Below, one piece after another: positions 12,300 through 25,535 of a stretch of 64,000 bases of DNA; position 1 is the stretch's first letter; every line of letters begins with the position of its first letter. The notes below the pieces were generated by a model that had not been told where the DNA came from, searched no databases, and saw only the letters and a list, made by a program, of their open reading frames with translations. Location of the stretch: assembly GCF_031755915.1 (NCBI RefSeq), contig NC_083388.1, positions 6,757,001 through 6,821,000 on the forward strand, given 5' to 3'. Position numbers and translations under genes: made by a program. The stretch comes from Ziziphus jujuba. Its lineage: Eukaryota; Streptophyta; Magnoliopsida; Rosales; Rhamnaceae.

Positions 12300-13320
12300 T
12301 TAAAAACAAAATACATTATACTTACTTCCGGGCCTAACTAGGTTTCTATTTTTTCCCCCTTAATAATAATAATAATAATAAATTAATTATCTATAAATCT
12401 CGTTTAGAAGAATTTATCGAAGTATTTAAAGCCTGGCTGGTATATATTCCTATGAAAATCTAAAGTTACTAATTGAATTACCCAATTCCTTTAGGTTTCG
12501 TATTAATTTTCATAAAAGAAAAAATATATATGTTTATTTTATATTTTTATACAATTATCTTTTGACGCGTGAACTATATTTATATATTTACATATATATT
12601 TTAAATGAAGTGAATTTAGATGAGATGAGGATAGCATCAACACTATTTTGAATTAAAAAACAAAAACAACAACAATATATAAAAGAATTTACGAGGGACA
12701 GCACAGTGATTTTTGATTTTTGATTTTATTTTTTATTTTGCAAATCCCGAATTAAAAACAACATAATTTATGGTGAGGATAATTAAGCAGGTATCCTTTT
12801 ATTTACAATACTGTTAGAGGTGTTTAAGTTGTAGCCTAGTAGCTGTAAGTTAAGCTATTTTCTTTATGTAAAAAAACGGACACTGACTGCAAATTTAGAT
12901 AGACTAGTTAATTACAATTCCTTGGTTTACAGTCTGAAAATGCACCATATATATGAAGATATTACGTTGGCTTAAAGAAACAGGGCAATACAATAAAACA
13001 TTAATCACCAAATCTAAATGCCATATTTTCAACATAAACCAAGTTCTGTGAACTGCCATGCTGATTGTGAATGTGAGGTGGATAGGTCAGCTAAAGCTAT
13101 TAAGCTAAGCTAGTCCTATATCAGTATATATAACAAACAAAATGTGTTAGCTAATGTTTGATTTTCCAGACAGAGGCATTAACATATAATTGATGATAAG
13201 CTTAATCAACATGAATGTGGAAGCAAAATTAATATAACTAATCACTTTAATCACTTAAACCATGAAAAATAAATAAAAGTCCAAATGTACCGTTCATATT
13301 AAGATAAACACAGACCACCT
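12300..13320. other. Intergenic region between the F-box gene and the F-box relic
   Basis: AT-rich, with a short (AAT)n near 12362-12380. It is the 5' flank of the F-box gene. No coding potential or named element is visible. Confidence 0.6.
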
Positions 13321-13324
13321 TGTA

Positions 13325-13795
13325 AGTGTTTGATAAATGTCAAACCCAAGCCCGTACACTTTCTTTTGGCATCACAGTGACTGTGATATGGGAGATGGTG
13401 GCAATTCTAAAACTCTTTTCCCAAGAGGATTGAACATAAGGAGGTTTCCATATTCTTCATGTGTTTGCTTCTTTGAAACAGATTACCATCCTGTTGTAAA
13501 AACCCAAGATTGAAAAATAGTTTAGGTTTGAAATTTTTGGAAAAAAAAAATAAAAATATATATATATATATATATTCCGAACTGGTACACATAAAATTTC
13601 CATGTAATTTTTTATATAATGTCCTGAAGTGCTTAGAAGAGCGAAGTGTTCGGGAAGAAGCAAAAGTGAAGGCTGTTCAAGGCCTGCGTCTAAATGTATC
13701 TTGGCTAGGTGTAGACTGTCTATGAATTTGGACCAGAATTTACAGAAGCTAGCTTTGAGAAAATAATCAGAATTATATGACAAGGAAGTTGGCAA
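13325..13795 (-). pseudogene. Decayed F-box gene relic
   Basis: On the minus strand the frame from about 13760 reads CKFWSKFIDSLHLAKIHLD followed by LEQPSLLLLPE, matching the second half of an F-box and the start of the linker. After a (TA)n-containing disruption (13556-13576), another frame reads EYGNLLMFNPLGKRVLELPP, the counterpart of GGLLLFNPLRQQLLPLPPP in the intact gene at 11-12 kb. A third stretch gives VYGLGFD, the counterpart of FGFGFD. The pieces are in the same order as in an F-box/FBA gene but in different frames, and much of the middle is missing. It is probably an old duplicate of the neighbouring gene or of a related family member. Confidence 0.65.
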
Positions 13796-13799
13796 AAGA

Positions 13800-15600
13800 G
13801 AACCGCCATACTTTTTTTTTTTTTTTTTTTTTTAACCTTCTTGGTGATTTAGCTGTGGATCAGAAATAGTGGAACCTGAATAATCCATGAGGAGAAATAA
13901 AAAAAAAAAAATTTGAAGAAGAAAAGGAAAAAGAACTTTATGGAGCCGAATTTTTGGAGCATTTATAATAGAATGTTTATTGATTTTATTTATTTACAAA
14001 ATTATTTATCACATTAAATAAATAAACATTCATTTTAAAAAATTTAAAGTTTGTTAAATGATATAACAACAAAAAAAATAAATATTGTTTAATAGACTCT
14101 CTTTTTATAGAATAATCATATATTCAATATTTTCTCTCTTCTCTCACGTTAATTCACAGCCTGTTTTCTCTACTTTCATTTCATATGATTCACCATTTTC
14201 TTTCTTTTATTTTTTCTCATCGCATCTTTTATGATGCCAATTCATTTCATTTAAATTTGTCTATTAATAGATACTTTACAATCATAAATTTAACATTTTT
14301 TAAAATTCCTTACTGCATAATATTTAATGGACAAAACCATTAAAAATGCTGTTATATATCTATAAGGAAGAAGAAAGATTAGATTATATTTACATTAATT
14401 ATTTCTATTATTTTTTTCTCTGAATATGGAACTATATTTTCTTACAGATTAACTTTTACTATTTTTGTCCTTTAAATTAATTTAAGATAGAAAATAAAAA
14501 TAAAAACAAAAACAAAATCAATGATATATATATATATATATATTTCGATGAATAAATTAATGATATATTCAAAAGTGTGGATGCGACATGGGAGGGTTTA
14601 CCATTAAACTAATCATATTTGTTAGATAGGTCTATTTTTAAAAGAATAAATATAACTAAACATAAATTAATCAAATAATAAAATATATACATGCATATTT
14701 GATAAATATATAGATGAATTTTGATACTTCTAATATTTTATTCTTTAGCAGTTTTTGGCTCATTTATTTTAGAGTTAAAAAAAGAAGTGTTATGTCACGC
14801 AGTTTTACTTGTCTGCATTTTGATTCTATGTGCAACAACTAAAAATTGTAAATATCTTAGAGAATTTAACAAAATCTACACCAAATTACCCCAAAAAGAT
14901 AAAAATAAAAAAATTATACAATTAAATTTTATATATTTAGAAATTAATTATTTCAGAATATGACCATTACCATATCCAGAATTAACTAGAATTATTATAT
15001 AATTGTTTTTTATAAATATATTGGGCAATCTTATATTATTTAAGATGTATTTTACTTTACACCAATATGACAATCGCTAGCTTTTCAAAATTTAAACTTA
15101 AAAACTAAAGTAATGGGTCACTTTATTATTATTTTTTTTTGGGTAATGCACTATCATTTTTTTTTAGGTTAATCACTTTTATTTTTTATTTGTTCGCATA
15201 TGTTCTCAATGATTTTTATATTCGAGTCTCATGTATCTTTCAAAAAATTAAAATTATACTTCAGTAAATAAATTCAAAGTAATCATATTACTCTTTAGTC
15301 TTGAGCATATTATTAATATCATAATATTTGATTTTTTTTTTTTTTGGGGGGGAAATAATGCATAGATCACTAAATAATATAGTATTAATATTTTAGTTGT
15401 TTTTGTCAAAGAAAGATTAAAAAAAAAAGTTTGTTGGGATTTATATTTAAAGATACGCCAGAAATTATGGAATGGAATTTCGAAAAGAACAGAGCAAAAT
15501 GGACCACACATTTTTCAAAAAGCAGACGTGGCTTCAACACTGGAGGGGTGATGACAAAGGAGGCTAAGTGAAATTCGCAGTCGCAGTGAGAAAAGTTTGG
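13800..15600. other. Intergenic region upstream of HY2
   Basis: AT-rich sequence with T runs (13810-13833, 15331-15345) and a (TA)n run near 14523-14542. The last 100 bases, with CA and GA tracts at 15617-15643, probably belong to the HY2 promoter or leader. No gene is seen. Confidence 0.6.
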
Positions 15601-15673
15601 ACCAAAACCTGACAGACACACACACTGACAGAGAGAGAGAGAGGAACGGCTTTAATGTTGCTGGTGTTGTTAG

Positions 15674-15917
15674 ATGCTTCAGCGGAAGCTTTTCTTTTTT
15701 TCTTCAATGGAATCTTCTTCATCCTTAAGCTTTTTGTCACAGCAAATGCCTCCACCAGTTACCAGCAGAACTATCATATTCTCTAGCATTAGTTCTTGTT
15801 GGAAGCAGAAGCGACCCTCTATCCAAATCTCTGCAGTTTCTTACAGGAAATTCATTCATTTTGCTTTGGATGAAACCAAACGCCATACTCATTTGGCCCC
15901 TTCTCCTCTGCAGGTAC

Positions 15918-15956
<39 letters not shown>

Positions 15957-18900
15957 CACACAAATATATTCATTTATGTTAATATGCTTGCTTCTATAGC
16001 CTTTAAGAGCATATGGGTCCTTTCAGCTCCTTGAATGAACCCATGTTTTTCGTTTTGAGTTTTGAATGCTTTTCTGGTACACTGAGTGTTGTGTTGTTTA
16101 TTCATTTCCAAATAATGTTTTTTTCGGCTGATGAGCACTGAAAATGATAGTTGACACTGTTTGGATAAACACTATGAATTTTAGGGCGATTCCTACCAAT
16201 TTACTTTAATGGCACTCCGAAAGTAGAATGAGTTATGGTTGAAACTGTTGTAAGAACAAATTAACTTAGGACTCTCAATATATGACTTCCCTTCTTGTTA
16301 ATTTGAGCACTTGATTTGGTTTATATTGCTTTGGTTACTTGTCTATTTGAAGAAAAATGGCTGCTTTATCTATTTGTGAGAATAAATTTAAAGGCTTTTA
16401 GTGGATCTTTAGTTTATCTATTTGTGGAGCAGGTTTATCTGTTCATTATTTTTTTCTCTTTTTTTTTTTTGAGAGATGGGGGTTGGGGTGGGTGGGTGGT
16501 GGGACTCGGGGGTTGAAATATTTATGATGCTCACCAACAATATTGATCAAATCAGCTTGATTTCTCTTTAACTAAAAGAAAAAATAATACCATATTTGAG
16601 AAATAAATTTGTGAACTTGAAGCTTTCGTCTTTTAAGATGCTGAAAGTGTCCTATACTTGAAAATTTAACATCAATAACCTTTTAGGAAATACGTTCAAT
16701 CAATATTCAGTTGTTGATATTAAGTTGTGTGGGTCTCTGTGTGTGCTCATTCCTTCCATAAATCATTAATTAGTTATTTAGTTTATGTGTGTGTTTAATC
16801 AATCAACTTTGTAGCATTTTTATAATAATTGTTGTTTCTGCTATTTATGACAACATTAATTGTTATGCCATCAGGAAAGATTTAATTCGATAATATCCAT
16901 GGATGGTGAAGTAGAACTTCAAATGACATCGTTTGAAGCTCCTAAGATTAGACTCCTGCGCAGTCTGAGTATTGAAACGGAAACAATGCAGGTACCATTG
17001 TCCGTCTTGTTACTTTATCCATGCTTGCATCACCATTATGATATCAATATCAAGAGAGGTCAATTTTTAGTTGTGTTGAATAGCTGAATGAACCTTCAAG
17101 GTTATTCTAGAATGATTTAGGTGATCACCCATATGATCTACTCTTCGGATTTCCTTTATGCGTTTTCATATATGTTGCAGCTTATTTATATAATGTCTTT
17201 GGCCTGTTCTTGTTCATCTTTTAAGTAGAGGTCTTTTTGGGGTCAAGATCTTTTGGGTAAAGGTATATGTTCCTGTCTTTACTATTTTTCTATCTGATTA
17301 GCTTCACGGCTTATTCATTCCTTTTCATGCTAGAACATTAGCTTCATTTGATCCTGTTATCCTCCGATTCCCATCCCCTTCTTTTATTTCATCTCTTTCC
17401 CTTGAGAAATTCTGATTTTCCTATCTGATTAGCTTCATGGCTTATTCATTCTTTTTCATGCTAGAACATTAACTTCAGTTGCTCATGTTATCCTCCAATT
17501 CCCATCCCCTTCTTTTATTTCATCTCTTTCCCTTGAGAAATTCCAAAACTATTTGTTGTTGCTCACATTTCTGGAATTGGAAGATAAAAGTGGATGTTAA
17601 TGTATTTTAACATCTTTATCAAAAGTTACAAATAACCAATTTTATAAGATTTATCTGTTTCAAAAAGCTTTTTCGTGTTTTTGTCAGTCTCTCTTCATTT
17701 GGAAGGTCTTATACAACTTAAAGCCAGATGAGAGGTCATGGTATAGAGAAAAAGTGTTGTTAAACTGAATACCACCATGAATAATTAAATCCTTATAGAT
17801 GCTTAAACCATAACCAAATTTAAAGCTTAAGTTGTTAAAGCTGGCAAAGTATCTAATTCAATGAAGAGTAAAATAAAGCGGAGAGAAGCCTTTTTTTTTT
17901 TTCCATCATATACTAAAAGAAATAGTTTCTTTATAATCAAGCTGCTGTATTTTACATCCAATATTGCCCCTATTGTTGTAAAGGCTCTTCAAATGTAGGT
18001 TCAACTTTTTGCAGGTTTTGGATTTTGGTGTTTTCCCAAAACCGGAATATGATGTACCCATATTTTGTGCCAACTTTTTTACCAGTGGAAATACGAACAT
18101 AATTTTGCTGTAAGCTTTCTTTTTTCTCTAAATGTTGGAACCCTTTTTGCCTCTGTATATGTTATTCATTTTCTGAAACCATTGTTGTTAAATAGCATAC
18201 TCTCGCCTTAACTGAGAAACATGCTTTCTTAGCGAGCTATTCTCCAAAATTTGTAAAACTATCCAGAAATGGAGTGGAAACTATTTATGTATCGTTGTAA
18301 GCTTTGCCAACATTGTATTGTTATTAAAATTTACTCAAACAGGAACTCTGTGATTGATGATTTTCAGGGATCTTAATCCTTTGCATGATGTCATCAATCA
18401 AAGAGAGTACAAAGAAAAATACTACAAAAGTTTAATGCCTCTTGGAGTTAAATATGCTGAGGTAACTTCAATGCTAGTACTGGCTCATCAAGCATAAACT
18501 CTTATTTTGTAACATCTTTATATTTGTTCAGAGTCCTTTCTTAAATTTATGGCATGTTGACTCAACACAGATTTCATGCAGCTTTTACCCTGGGGAGGAA
18601 AGCTTACAAGCGAGTCTTTGAAATTTTTCTCACCAATTGTGTTATGGACCAAATTTGCTTCAAGTGAATACAAGCATGATGTCTTATTTTCTGCATTCAT
18701 GGATTACTACAAGGTATATATGTAAGAGTACTAGCTCTTTTTAAAGGTTTCAACAAATTTATGTTGCTATTCATATTGCATACTATTGGTTGGAATTCAC
18801 ATATCATCATTTTATTTCGGTATTTCTATTTCAATTTGTTGACTGACCATAGATTTTCCAGTTATGCTGTTTTACAAATTTCTTTGGCTCTGCAGGCGTG

Positions 18901-20010
18901 GCTTCACTTAATGGAGGGAGCAGTAGAGGAAACAGATCCATCTGGTATTAAATGCAATCGTGAAGCGCAACATAGGTATCTAACGTGGAGAGCGGAAAAG
19001 GTAATTAGTATTCTTGTCTATGCTCTCTTCTTATCTTACATTCTTTTTTCAACTCCTCTTCATTGGAAATAGGACCTCAAGAAGGGATTTTGTTTGGCTA
19101 TCATGCTTGTATCCCTAGTCCTCAAGCATACAGGTTTGAAATGTTTACTAGTTTAATCAATTAAGATAAAAAGGAATGAGAAAGGAAAAAAAAAAAGTTT
19201 GAATTCCTAGATTTCTAGATATATCATATTTAAACCAGTTAGAGAAAATTTAAAGGTTAATAAAACAAATTGAAGAATAAGTTGCATGATGGATCTTCAT
19301 ATTCAACAACTCAAATTAGTTTGAACTTGCAAACAAATTGAATGTTTTGTATGTAATGTTGTATCGAATTTTAGGCCGGTCTTTATAGAAGTGAGCTTAC
19401 AAAAACTGTTTTTTAAATCTTTGAATGTTTCACGTCTGCTTAAATTGTTGATGTCTATGTATATGATAAAAAATCATTATGTCTTGTCGTATGGAAGCTG
19501 TCAGCAACATGCAATAACACAATAATTTAGCAGCCAAAGTTGATGAAGTTATAGTGTTAAAACAAACAATGTGATTGTAGCAGATTCATGGACTGAAACC
19601 TTGCATCTGATAAATTGGCGTGAATAGGATTTATTTTATATTATTCCCTATTTTTGCTTTCATTACTCATTTAATTGAAGCAACAACTGGAAAGTAGGAT
19701 CCTGGTCACAGAGTTTTGCAAAAGTTGATTGGAGAGACCCAAACAAAGGTATAAAATTCATGTATTATTTAATTTTTTTCAGAGACCAATTAGCAAACCA
19801 GTTGCTTACTCACTTGTAATTCCACAGGATCTGCTGAGGAACTTTCTCTTTCATGGAATTGTTCAACTAGGAAGCAAAAATTTTCTGGACTACTTTCCAG
19901 AGTATCGCTGCGAAGATGGGACAATAAATGAGAGACGCACTATAATTGGTAAATCTTTTGAAAGTCGGCCCTGGGATACAAGAGGAGAATTCATAGGTAG
20001 TTTTTTTTAA
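15674..20010 (+). CDS. HY2: Phytochromobilin:ferredoxin oxidoreductase (phytochromobilin synthase), chloroplastic
   Basis: Eight coding exons: 15674-15913, 16875-16991, 18015-18109, 18368-18461, 18582-18713, 18896-19000, 19698-19748 and 19828-20010. All have GT-AG borders and consistent phase, giving 338 residues (Arabidopsis HY2 has about 329). The enzyme reduces biliverdin IX-alpha to phytochromobilin, the phytochrome chromophore, with electrons from ferredoxin in plastids. Recognisable blocks are KIRLLRSLSIETETMQ, PEYDVPIFCANFFTS, LDLNPLHDVI, LPWGGKLTSESLKFFSP, CNREAQHRYLTWRAEKDPGH, DYFPEYRCEDGT and RPWDTRGEFIG. The first roughly 45 residues are rich in Ser and basic residues, as in a transit peptide. 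A second ATG at 15707 is an equally possible start. The Arabidopsis protein ends at FIG; here a few extra residues (SFF) follow. HY2 converges with the Rossmann-fold gene that ends at 20589. Confidence 0.95.
17286..17548. repeat. 131 bp tandem duplication in HY2 intron 2
   Basis: Two adjacent copies of about 131 bp (both containing CTATCTGATTAGCTTCA and CCCATCCCCTTCTTTTATTT) differ at only a few positions. It lies wholly inside the second HY2 intron, well away from the splice sites. Confidence 0.9.
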
Positions 20011-20380
20011 AAGCTAAAATGTAATGTAGTATGACATAATATTCTTCTTTCCCTTTCTCTCACTCCCTATCTCTTGTCTTCTTCGTTTTTTCCCCTCTGA
20101 ATTGAGAACTTATGTGTGTCTTTTGTACATTAGGGCTCTATTGTTAAACTAAATTAGTTTATTGATATTTTTGCCAAGTTCCTGTGAATAAAAATCTATG
20201 TATGAGTTGATCCACAACTGCCTTTCTGCCTGGCTTAATTCCAATAAAAGATTATAGAACTTCTCTAGAGTGTGGATTGGAAAACCATACCTACATATAA
20301 TAAACTCGTTCATTAATACTACAAAATTTATCTAAATTCCATTTATGAGTTAAATTGTTTTTGAATCTCAACTTCGTTGG

Positions 20381-20467
20381 AAATAACCAGAGAAGGAATT
20401 TGATACATAAAATAACCAGAGAAGGAATTTGATACATAAAATAACCAGAGAAGGAATTTGATACATA
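20381..20467. repeat. 29 bp minisatellite, three copies
   Basis: Three perfect head-to-tail copies of a 29 bp unit beginning AAATAACCAGAGAAGGAATT, between the converging 3' ends of HY2 and the Rossmann-fold gene. Confidence 0.92.
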
Positions 20468-20588
20468 TTTGGTTATTTACAGCTTTAGGCAGTATAGAGT
20501 ATATAAAATTTACTTTTCTAAACAGTATCTGTATAGGTACGTGTGAAGGAAGTAGCTGAATGATGTGGAAATTTTTATCCAGATTTAA

Positions 20589-23500
20589 CTACTGGGTTTC
20601 AGCAGTTTTGAATAGTTCTCGCCACTTTTGCTGATCGCTTCCTGGTCCTTCACCCTGCATGGTACAAAATTGTAGTCAACTTCTTTAATGATGACTAAAG
20701 ACAGTATTTGCTCAACCAATCCAAGTAGCTTCTAGATAAAGCAGTATCTAATCAAATGGTTGACCAAAAAATTCCAGTTAAACAACAAAGTTCAACTCCA
20801 GGAAGTAACTAAAAATATTAAACAAATTACAATTATAATAAAAAGTGCAGCAACCTCCAATTAACAAGGACAAAAAGATACCTAATAAGGAATTGATCAC
20901 AAGTTTCAGCTTAAAAAAAAAAAAAAAAAAGGAATTGATCACAAGGGTCATTATTTGTTTATTAGACAGAGTAAAATTAATATGCTTCTCTTTCAGTCAC
21001 TGTCATTATCAAAATAAAAAGTGAAGCATGTAAAAAGTTCTGAATGTTTGGATGGTGCACCTAACAATTACTAGAAAACAGCAAAAACTAATCATTGCTT
21101 GACAACCACTAAATCTGCTACATGAACCATATCAAAACCTTTACAGACCATCATATTACTTAATACAAATACTTAAAAGTAAAGATATATATTCTTATTG
21201 ATTTTTTTTAATGAAACTGATTGCTGTTAATACCTTTGATAGGCAAGGGATTGATTCTACATCAAAATGCCAAGTAATAATGGACTTGTAAACCTGTTAT
21301 ATGTGCATCTTTTATTCATAATCTATTGCAAGTAGCTTTTGAAAGTTACCTCAACTGAGTTGATTTCATAAGCTTTGCCCTGAGTGAATTCTATGTCCAG
21401 TGCCTGTATGCAAGCTTCAGCAACTGCAAGTCTGCTAGCCTCACCAACTAATTTATCTCCTGATAACCATTGTCTAAATTTGTTAAAATAAAGGAGATAT
21501 GGATAAAATAAGAAATAGGTAATCTTACGATCCAGAAAAAGATGAACAGATAAAAGCTCTTCTCTTTCCCTCTCTTCCTTCTTTTTTACTATTCAAATAT
21601 GCTGTTCAAATGCTCTGAGCAGCACCTATTTCTTCCTTTTCTCCTCACCTTGCAGACCAAATTCAAGCCGTTTTCTTTAACCAAAATATTTTCCAGAATC
21701 TTTAGCCCTCAAACAGCTCTGAAAATAACCTTACAATTCCTAAACTCAAATGTTTTCCATGAATTTCCTTTGAGCATCTGTTTCAAGGTTTCCACGACAT
21801 TCAGCCATAAAATGTATATATTTCCAAGTTATAATTGATTTACAAATCCTTAACTTCTAGATGCCAGTCATCACCTAATGACTTATATCTCCTTCCGCCA
21901 TATATATCTTATGCTGTTATATAAATGGACATGCTATTATAAACATTCCTTTCCAATTTGAAATAACAGAAGCATGTTGTAGCCCGAACTTTTCCTATTT
22001 TTGAACAACATACCTTGCCCAATAAGGACTGCACGTCGTTGCCCGGCTGTTGCTTTGAGCAAAGTATTTAGATCATATGATGTGTAAGGTCCATCTGTCA
22101 ATCTACCTGCTCTGTTATCCATGTAGATTTAACATAAGCACAAAGTTGTATTATACAGAAACTCTTTGCTATGCAAGAGTCTCTCAACTGTTACTAGAAT
22201 GGATCGTTAATTTCTTAAAATTAGATAAATTTTGCATACTAGTTTACACTGACCTGATAATTGTAAATGGTAGACCAGATTTTTCAAGAAAATCCTCCCC
22301 CATCTTCTTATATTTGAGAACTCCAAAAAGGTTCATAATGCTGACACAATGAATCAAGAAAAATTAAGGACCAAAAATATAAGTAATACAAAACCAAAGA
22401 TATAGTTTATCATTAAATTCTATTCAGAAATACTATTCATTAAAATTTACATTCTCTATACTGATTTATACATTTTTTTCCTTAGTGGATTCTAAACTCC
22501 AAACATAGCCTAATCAGTTCAGTGTATACCAGAAAACATTTGAAAAGTCTCTGATATGAAACTGAACCATTAAATTTGATTCCATGTTAATGCTAAACCA
22601 ACTGGCTGGTTTTATAACTCACCATTAATCTTACCTCCACGGCAGTTCGTTGCATTTGGTTACACCAATTGAAGAAACAAGAACAACTCTTTTCACTGAT
22701 GAAGGCAGTGCAGATATAAGATTCCTCACACCCTCCCAATCTTCAAAGGAAAATTCAGTAGTTAGAAAACTGAGAAAATCTATACACTACCAATGTGGAT
22801 GCCACTTCATGCTTGTATTCGTCTGTTTCAAATTACAAAGTATATAAACCTTACCTACTTTTTCTGGTGTATTATCCCCATCCCATCTCTTTGAAGGAAA
22901 TGCTGTTGTCCCTGTGCAGCAAATGACATGCGTTACACCCTGCAAGACATTTGGGGCAAAAAACAAATGGCCATGTTGAATCCAAATCAACAACCTTTTA
23001 CATCCCTAAAATTACAAAATACAAAAAGCACAAACCTCAAATATAGATGGATCAAGATCTCCTGGGTTCCGTGTATCCCCTTTACGTACCTACCAAGTTT
23101 AAAGATGTTATCACCACCATAAGGTTTCAAGCAAGAAAAACTTTGCTTCACACTGCAAAGTTTATCTATAAAAAAGAAACTACATTGAAGAAGATGGTGG
23201 ACAACAATAACAGGTCCATAATCCACAGTGAAGTCGTTTGGTACCTGTAAAGTCTCTTCATCTTGTTCACCAAATAATGCTGTTGCTTTCTCAGGATCAC
23301 GTAGTAGTAGGCGCGACTTGATCTTCCGGTTCAGCAAAGATGCCACTACTAATTGCCCTGAAGAAAATAGATAAAATTCTTACCACATCCAAAAGTGGGG
23401 TATTCACAAGAATGCAGAAAAATCTTCGAGGACTCATGAATTCTCATACTTCAATGAAGCAAGCCCAAATCAAGAAATGCGTTAAATTACTAAAAAAACA

Positions 23501-23910
23501 ACAAAATCTGAACAATAAGATACAAAAAAATAGAAATTACAAAAGCCCATCTCTTCACTAAGCAAAACACAAGGACAAGAAATGTATATGAATATACATA
23601 AGAATTGAAAAGACCATAAGAGCCTACCAACACCACCGGAGCCTCCAACAACGAGAACAAATTTAGTAGAAGAAGGAGGGGTAGTTTGGGAATCGCGGGT
23701 CGATTCTGAATTCAGAGATTCGATAACTTCTTCTTTGACAGCTCGAAGTGGCTGTGGTACTGGTAATCCTTCTCTAGAGCTTAAAATGGTCCTGAACGAA
23801 GTGGTCTTTGGATGGAAACCCAGCGGTGAAATAGCAAAAAGAGGTAATTGTTGTGGGTGTTTTGGGAATTTTCCAACTGGGGTTGGGTCGAGTGAGATTC
23901 TGGAAGCCAT
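20589..23910 (-). CDS. Chloroplast NAD(P)-binding Rossmann-fold protein (atypical SDR, At4g31530-like)
   Basis: Nine exons on the minus strand: 23910-23628, 23357-23245, 23089-23036, 22939-22855, 22740-22635, 22340-22254, 22111-22014, 21459-21350 and 20654-20589. Phases agree and all borders are GT-AG, giving about 333 residues. The start at MASRISLDP is chosen because it opens a Ser/Pro-rich, transit-peptide-like stretch. The nucleotide-binding loop GGSGGVG lies at about 89-95. Later blocks are GVTHVICCTGTTAFPSKRWD, SSVKRVVLVSSIGVTK, SIMNLFGVLKYKKMGEDF, GLPFTII, GRLTDGPYTSYDLNTLLKAT and AYEINSVEGEGPGSD. This matches a conserved plant family of NmrA-like extended or atypical SDRs that I associate with Arabidopsis At4g31530 (locus number from memory). 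Substrate and reaction are unknown. The canonical YxxxK pair is present only as YKKMG, so catalysis is uncertain. Confidence 0.88.
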
Positions 23911-24099
23911 GAGAAAGAACAGCAATCGATTGGCAGAGCAGAGGAGGGAAAGAGGAAGAAAGTTAATGTGTGGTGGCTGTTATATGTCCTATCGCATTTA
24001 CCGAAATGACCCCCATAGTATCATTTGGATGCTCAATGATCCATGTACGTTTCTGTCTTTTAACAAAATAAAAATCCATAATATCTACCTAATTTATTA

Positions 24100-25085
24100 G
24101 TTTCATTTGTTCAAAAATCAAAAAACAAATTATTAGTCTTATTATATTTTTTTTGAACAAATAGTCTTATTCGTTATTTGTACCTAATTTGTTTATCAAA
24201 CTCTGACCAACTAATGATGTGACTAAATGATTGACAAATTAATAAGAGTATAATATTATGAAAAATAATTTCATAAAACAATAATGTTATTTGGTATTCA
24301 AAATTTTGTCAATAAATTTAGTAAGTTAATTATTTTATTGGTCATTGTTGATCATCATTAATTCAACCTGGTTATGCAAAAGAGTTAATTTTCACAAATT
24401 ATTATTATTTTTTATGAAAATAAATATTCATTTTCACAAATTTAAAGTTAGAGAATATAAAATCAATACATAATTAAATACTGCAAATTAATAATTGACA
24501 TAGATGATCATATTTATTAGTAATAAATAACAAAATTATATTATTTTATTAGTTCTGATACTTTAAATATTGATAAATATTAATAAAAATGAGAAATAAA
24601 TTGTCTAATGGATAATCATAACGAAAATATAAGCCAATTGAGTAATGCTACAGTTCCAATTAGTCTACCAAAATAGCTATCAAAGTGGATACATGTTTTT
24701 GTTTTATTAGCTCAAATTTTAATATATTTAAATAATAAATTCAACTAACTATTAGCCAATAAAATAATAATACTTAAAAATTCATAAACTTTTTTTAATA
24801 GGTTAGTTAGTACCTTTATAATACTATTCGTTTGAAATCTAATCCAATTAATAATAAATTAAAATCTCATTTCATTGGGTTAGATTTAAAATAATCAAGT
24901 TAAATGTTAAATGTGTTTTTATCGTATTTTTAATTTTAGATGAATTTTCATATAATAAAAAATCCATAAATGAATAACCCAATTGCTATAAAAACAATTA
25001 TTTAGGGGAAAAAAAAAATTACAAAGGCTATTAAACGTGCCCTGACAAACAATTGAAACGACAATAGCAAATCTAACCGCGACCC
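24100..25085. other. Divergent intergenic region between the SDR and pseudouridine glycosidase genes
   Basis: About 1.2 kb separates the two start codons, which point away from each other. The sequence is AT-rich with no open frame of interest. Both promoters must lie here, but I see no clear shared motif. Confidence 0.6.
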
Positions 25086-25098
25086 AGTCCCGGTGATA

Positions 25099-25490
25099 AT
25101 GGCATCGTCGTCGTCGTCTTCTTCTTCTTCTTCTTCTTCAGCTGCTTCCAGGCTATCCAGTCTTCAAAGGCACTTGCGTCCCTCACACTCACGCTCCAAC
25201 AACAAGGTTCCACTTTTTCATACGTGGGTTTTCAATTTTTTACTTCCAAGATTGACCATTTGTTTATTTATTTTGACTGAATAGGGTGCGGGGTTTATCA
25301 AGGTTTCTCCGGAGGTTTCTGAAGCTTTGTCAAATGGAAATGCTGTTGTTGCTCTTGAATCTACTATTATTTCCCATGGTAAAAAAAAAAAAAAAAAAAA
25401 AAGAGAGAGAGAAAGAAATGGAAAAAAAAAGGGCCCCTACTTACACAACTAATTTCTTTACCTATTTAAACTTTTATGTACATATGTATG

Positions 25491-25535
<45 letters not shown>

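Noticed and set aside
23735..24100. 121-residue plus-strand frame at the SDR 5' end
   Set aside because: It is antisense to SDR exon 1 and its composition follows from that exon; no domain is recognisable.
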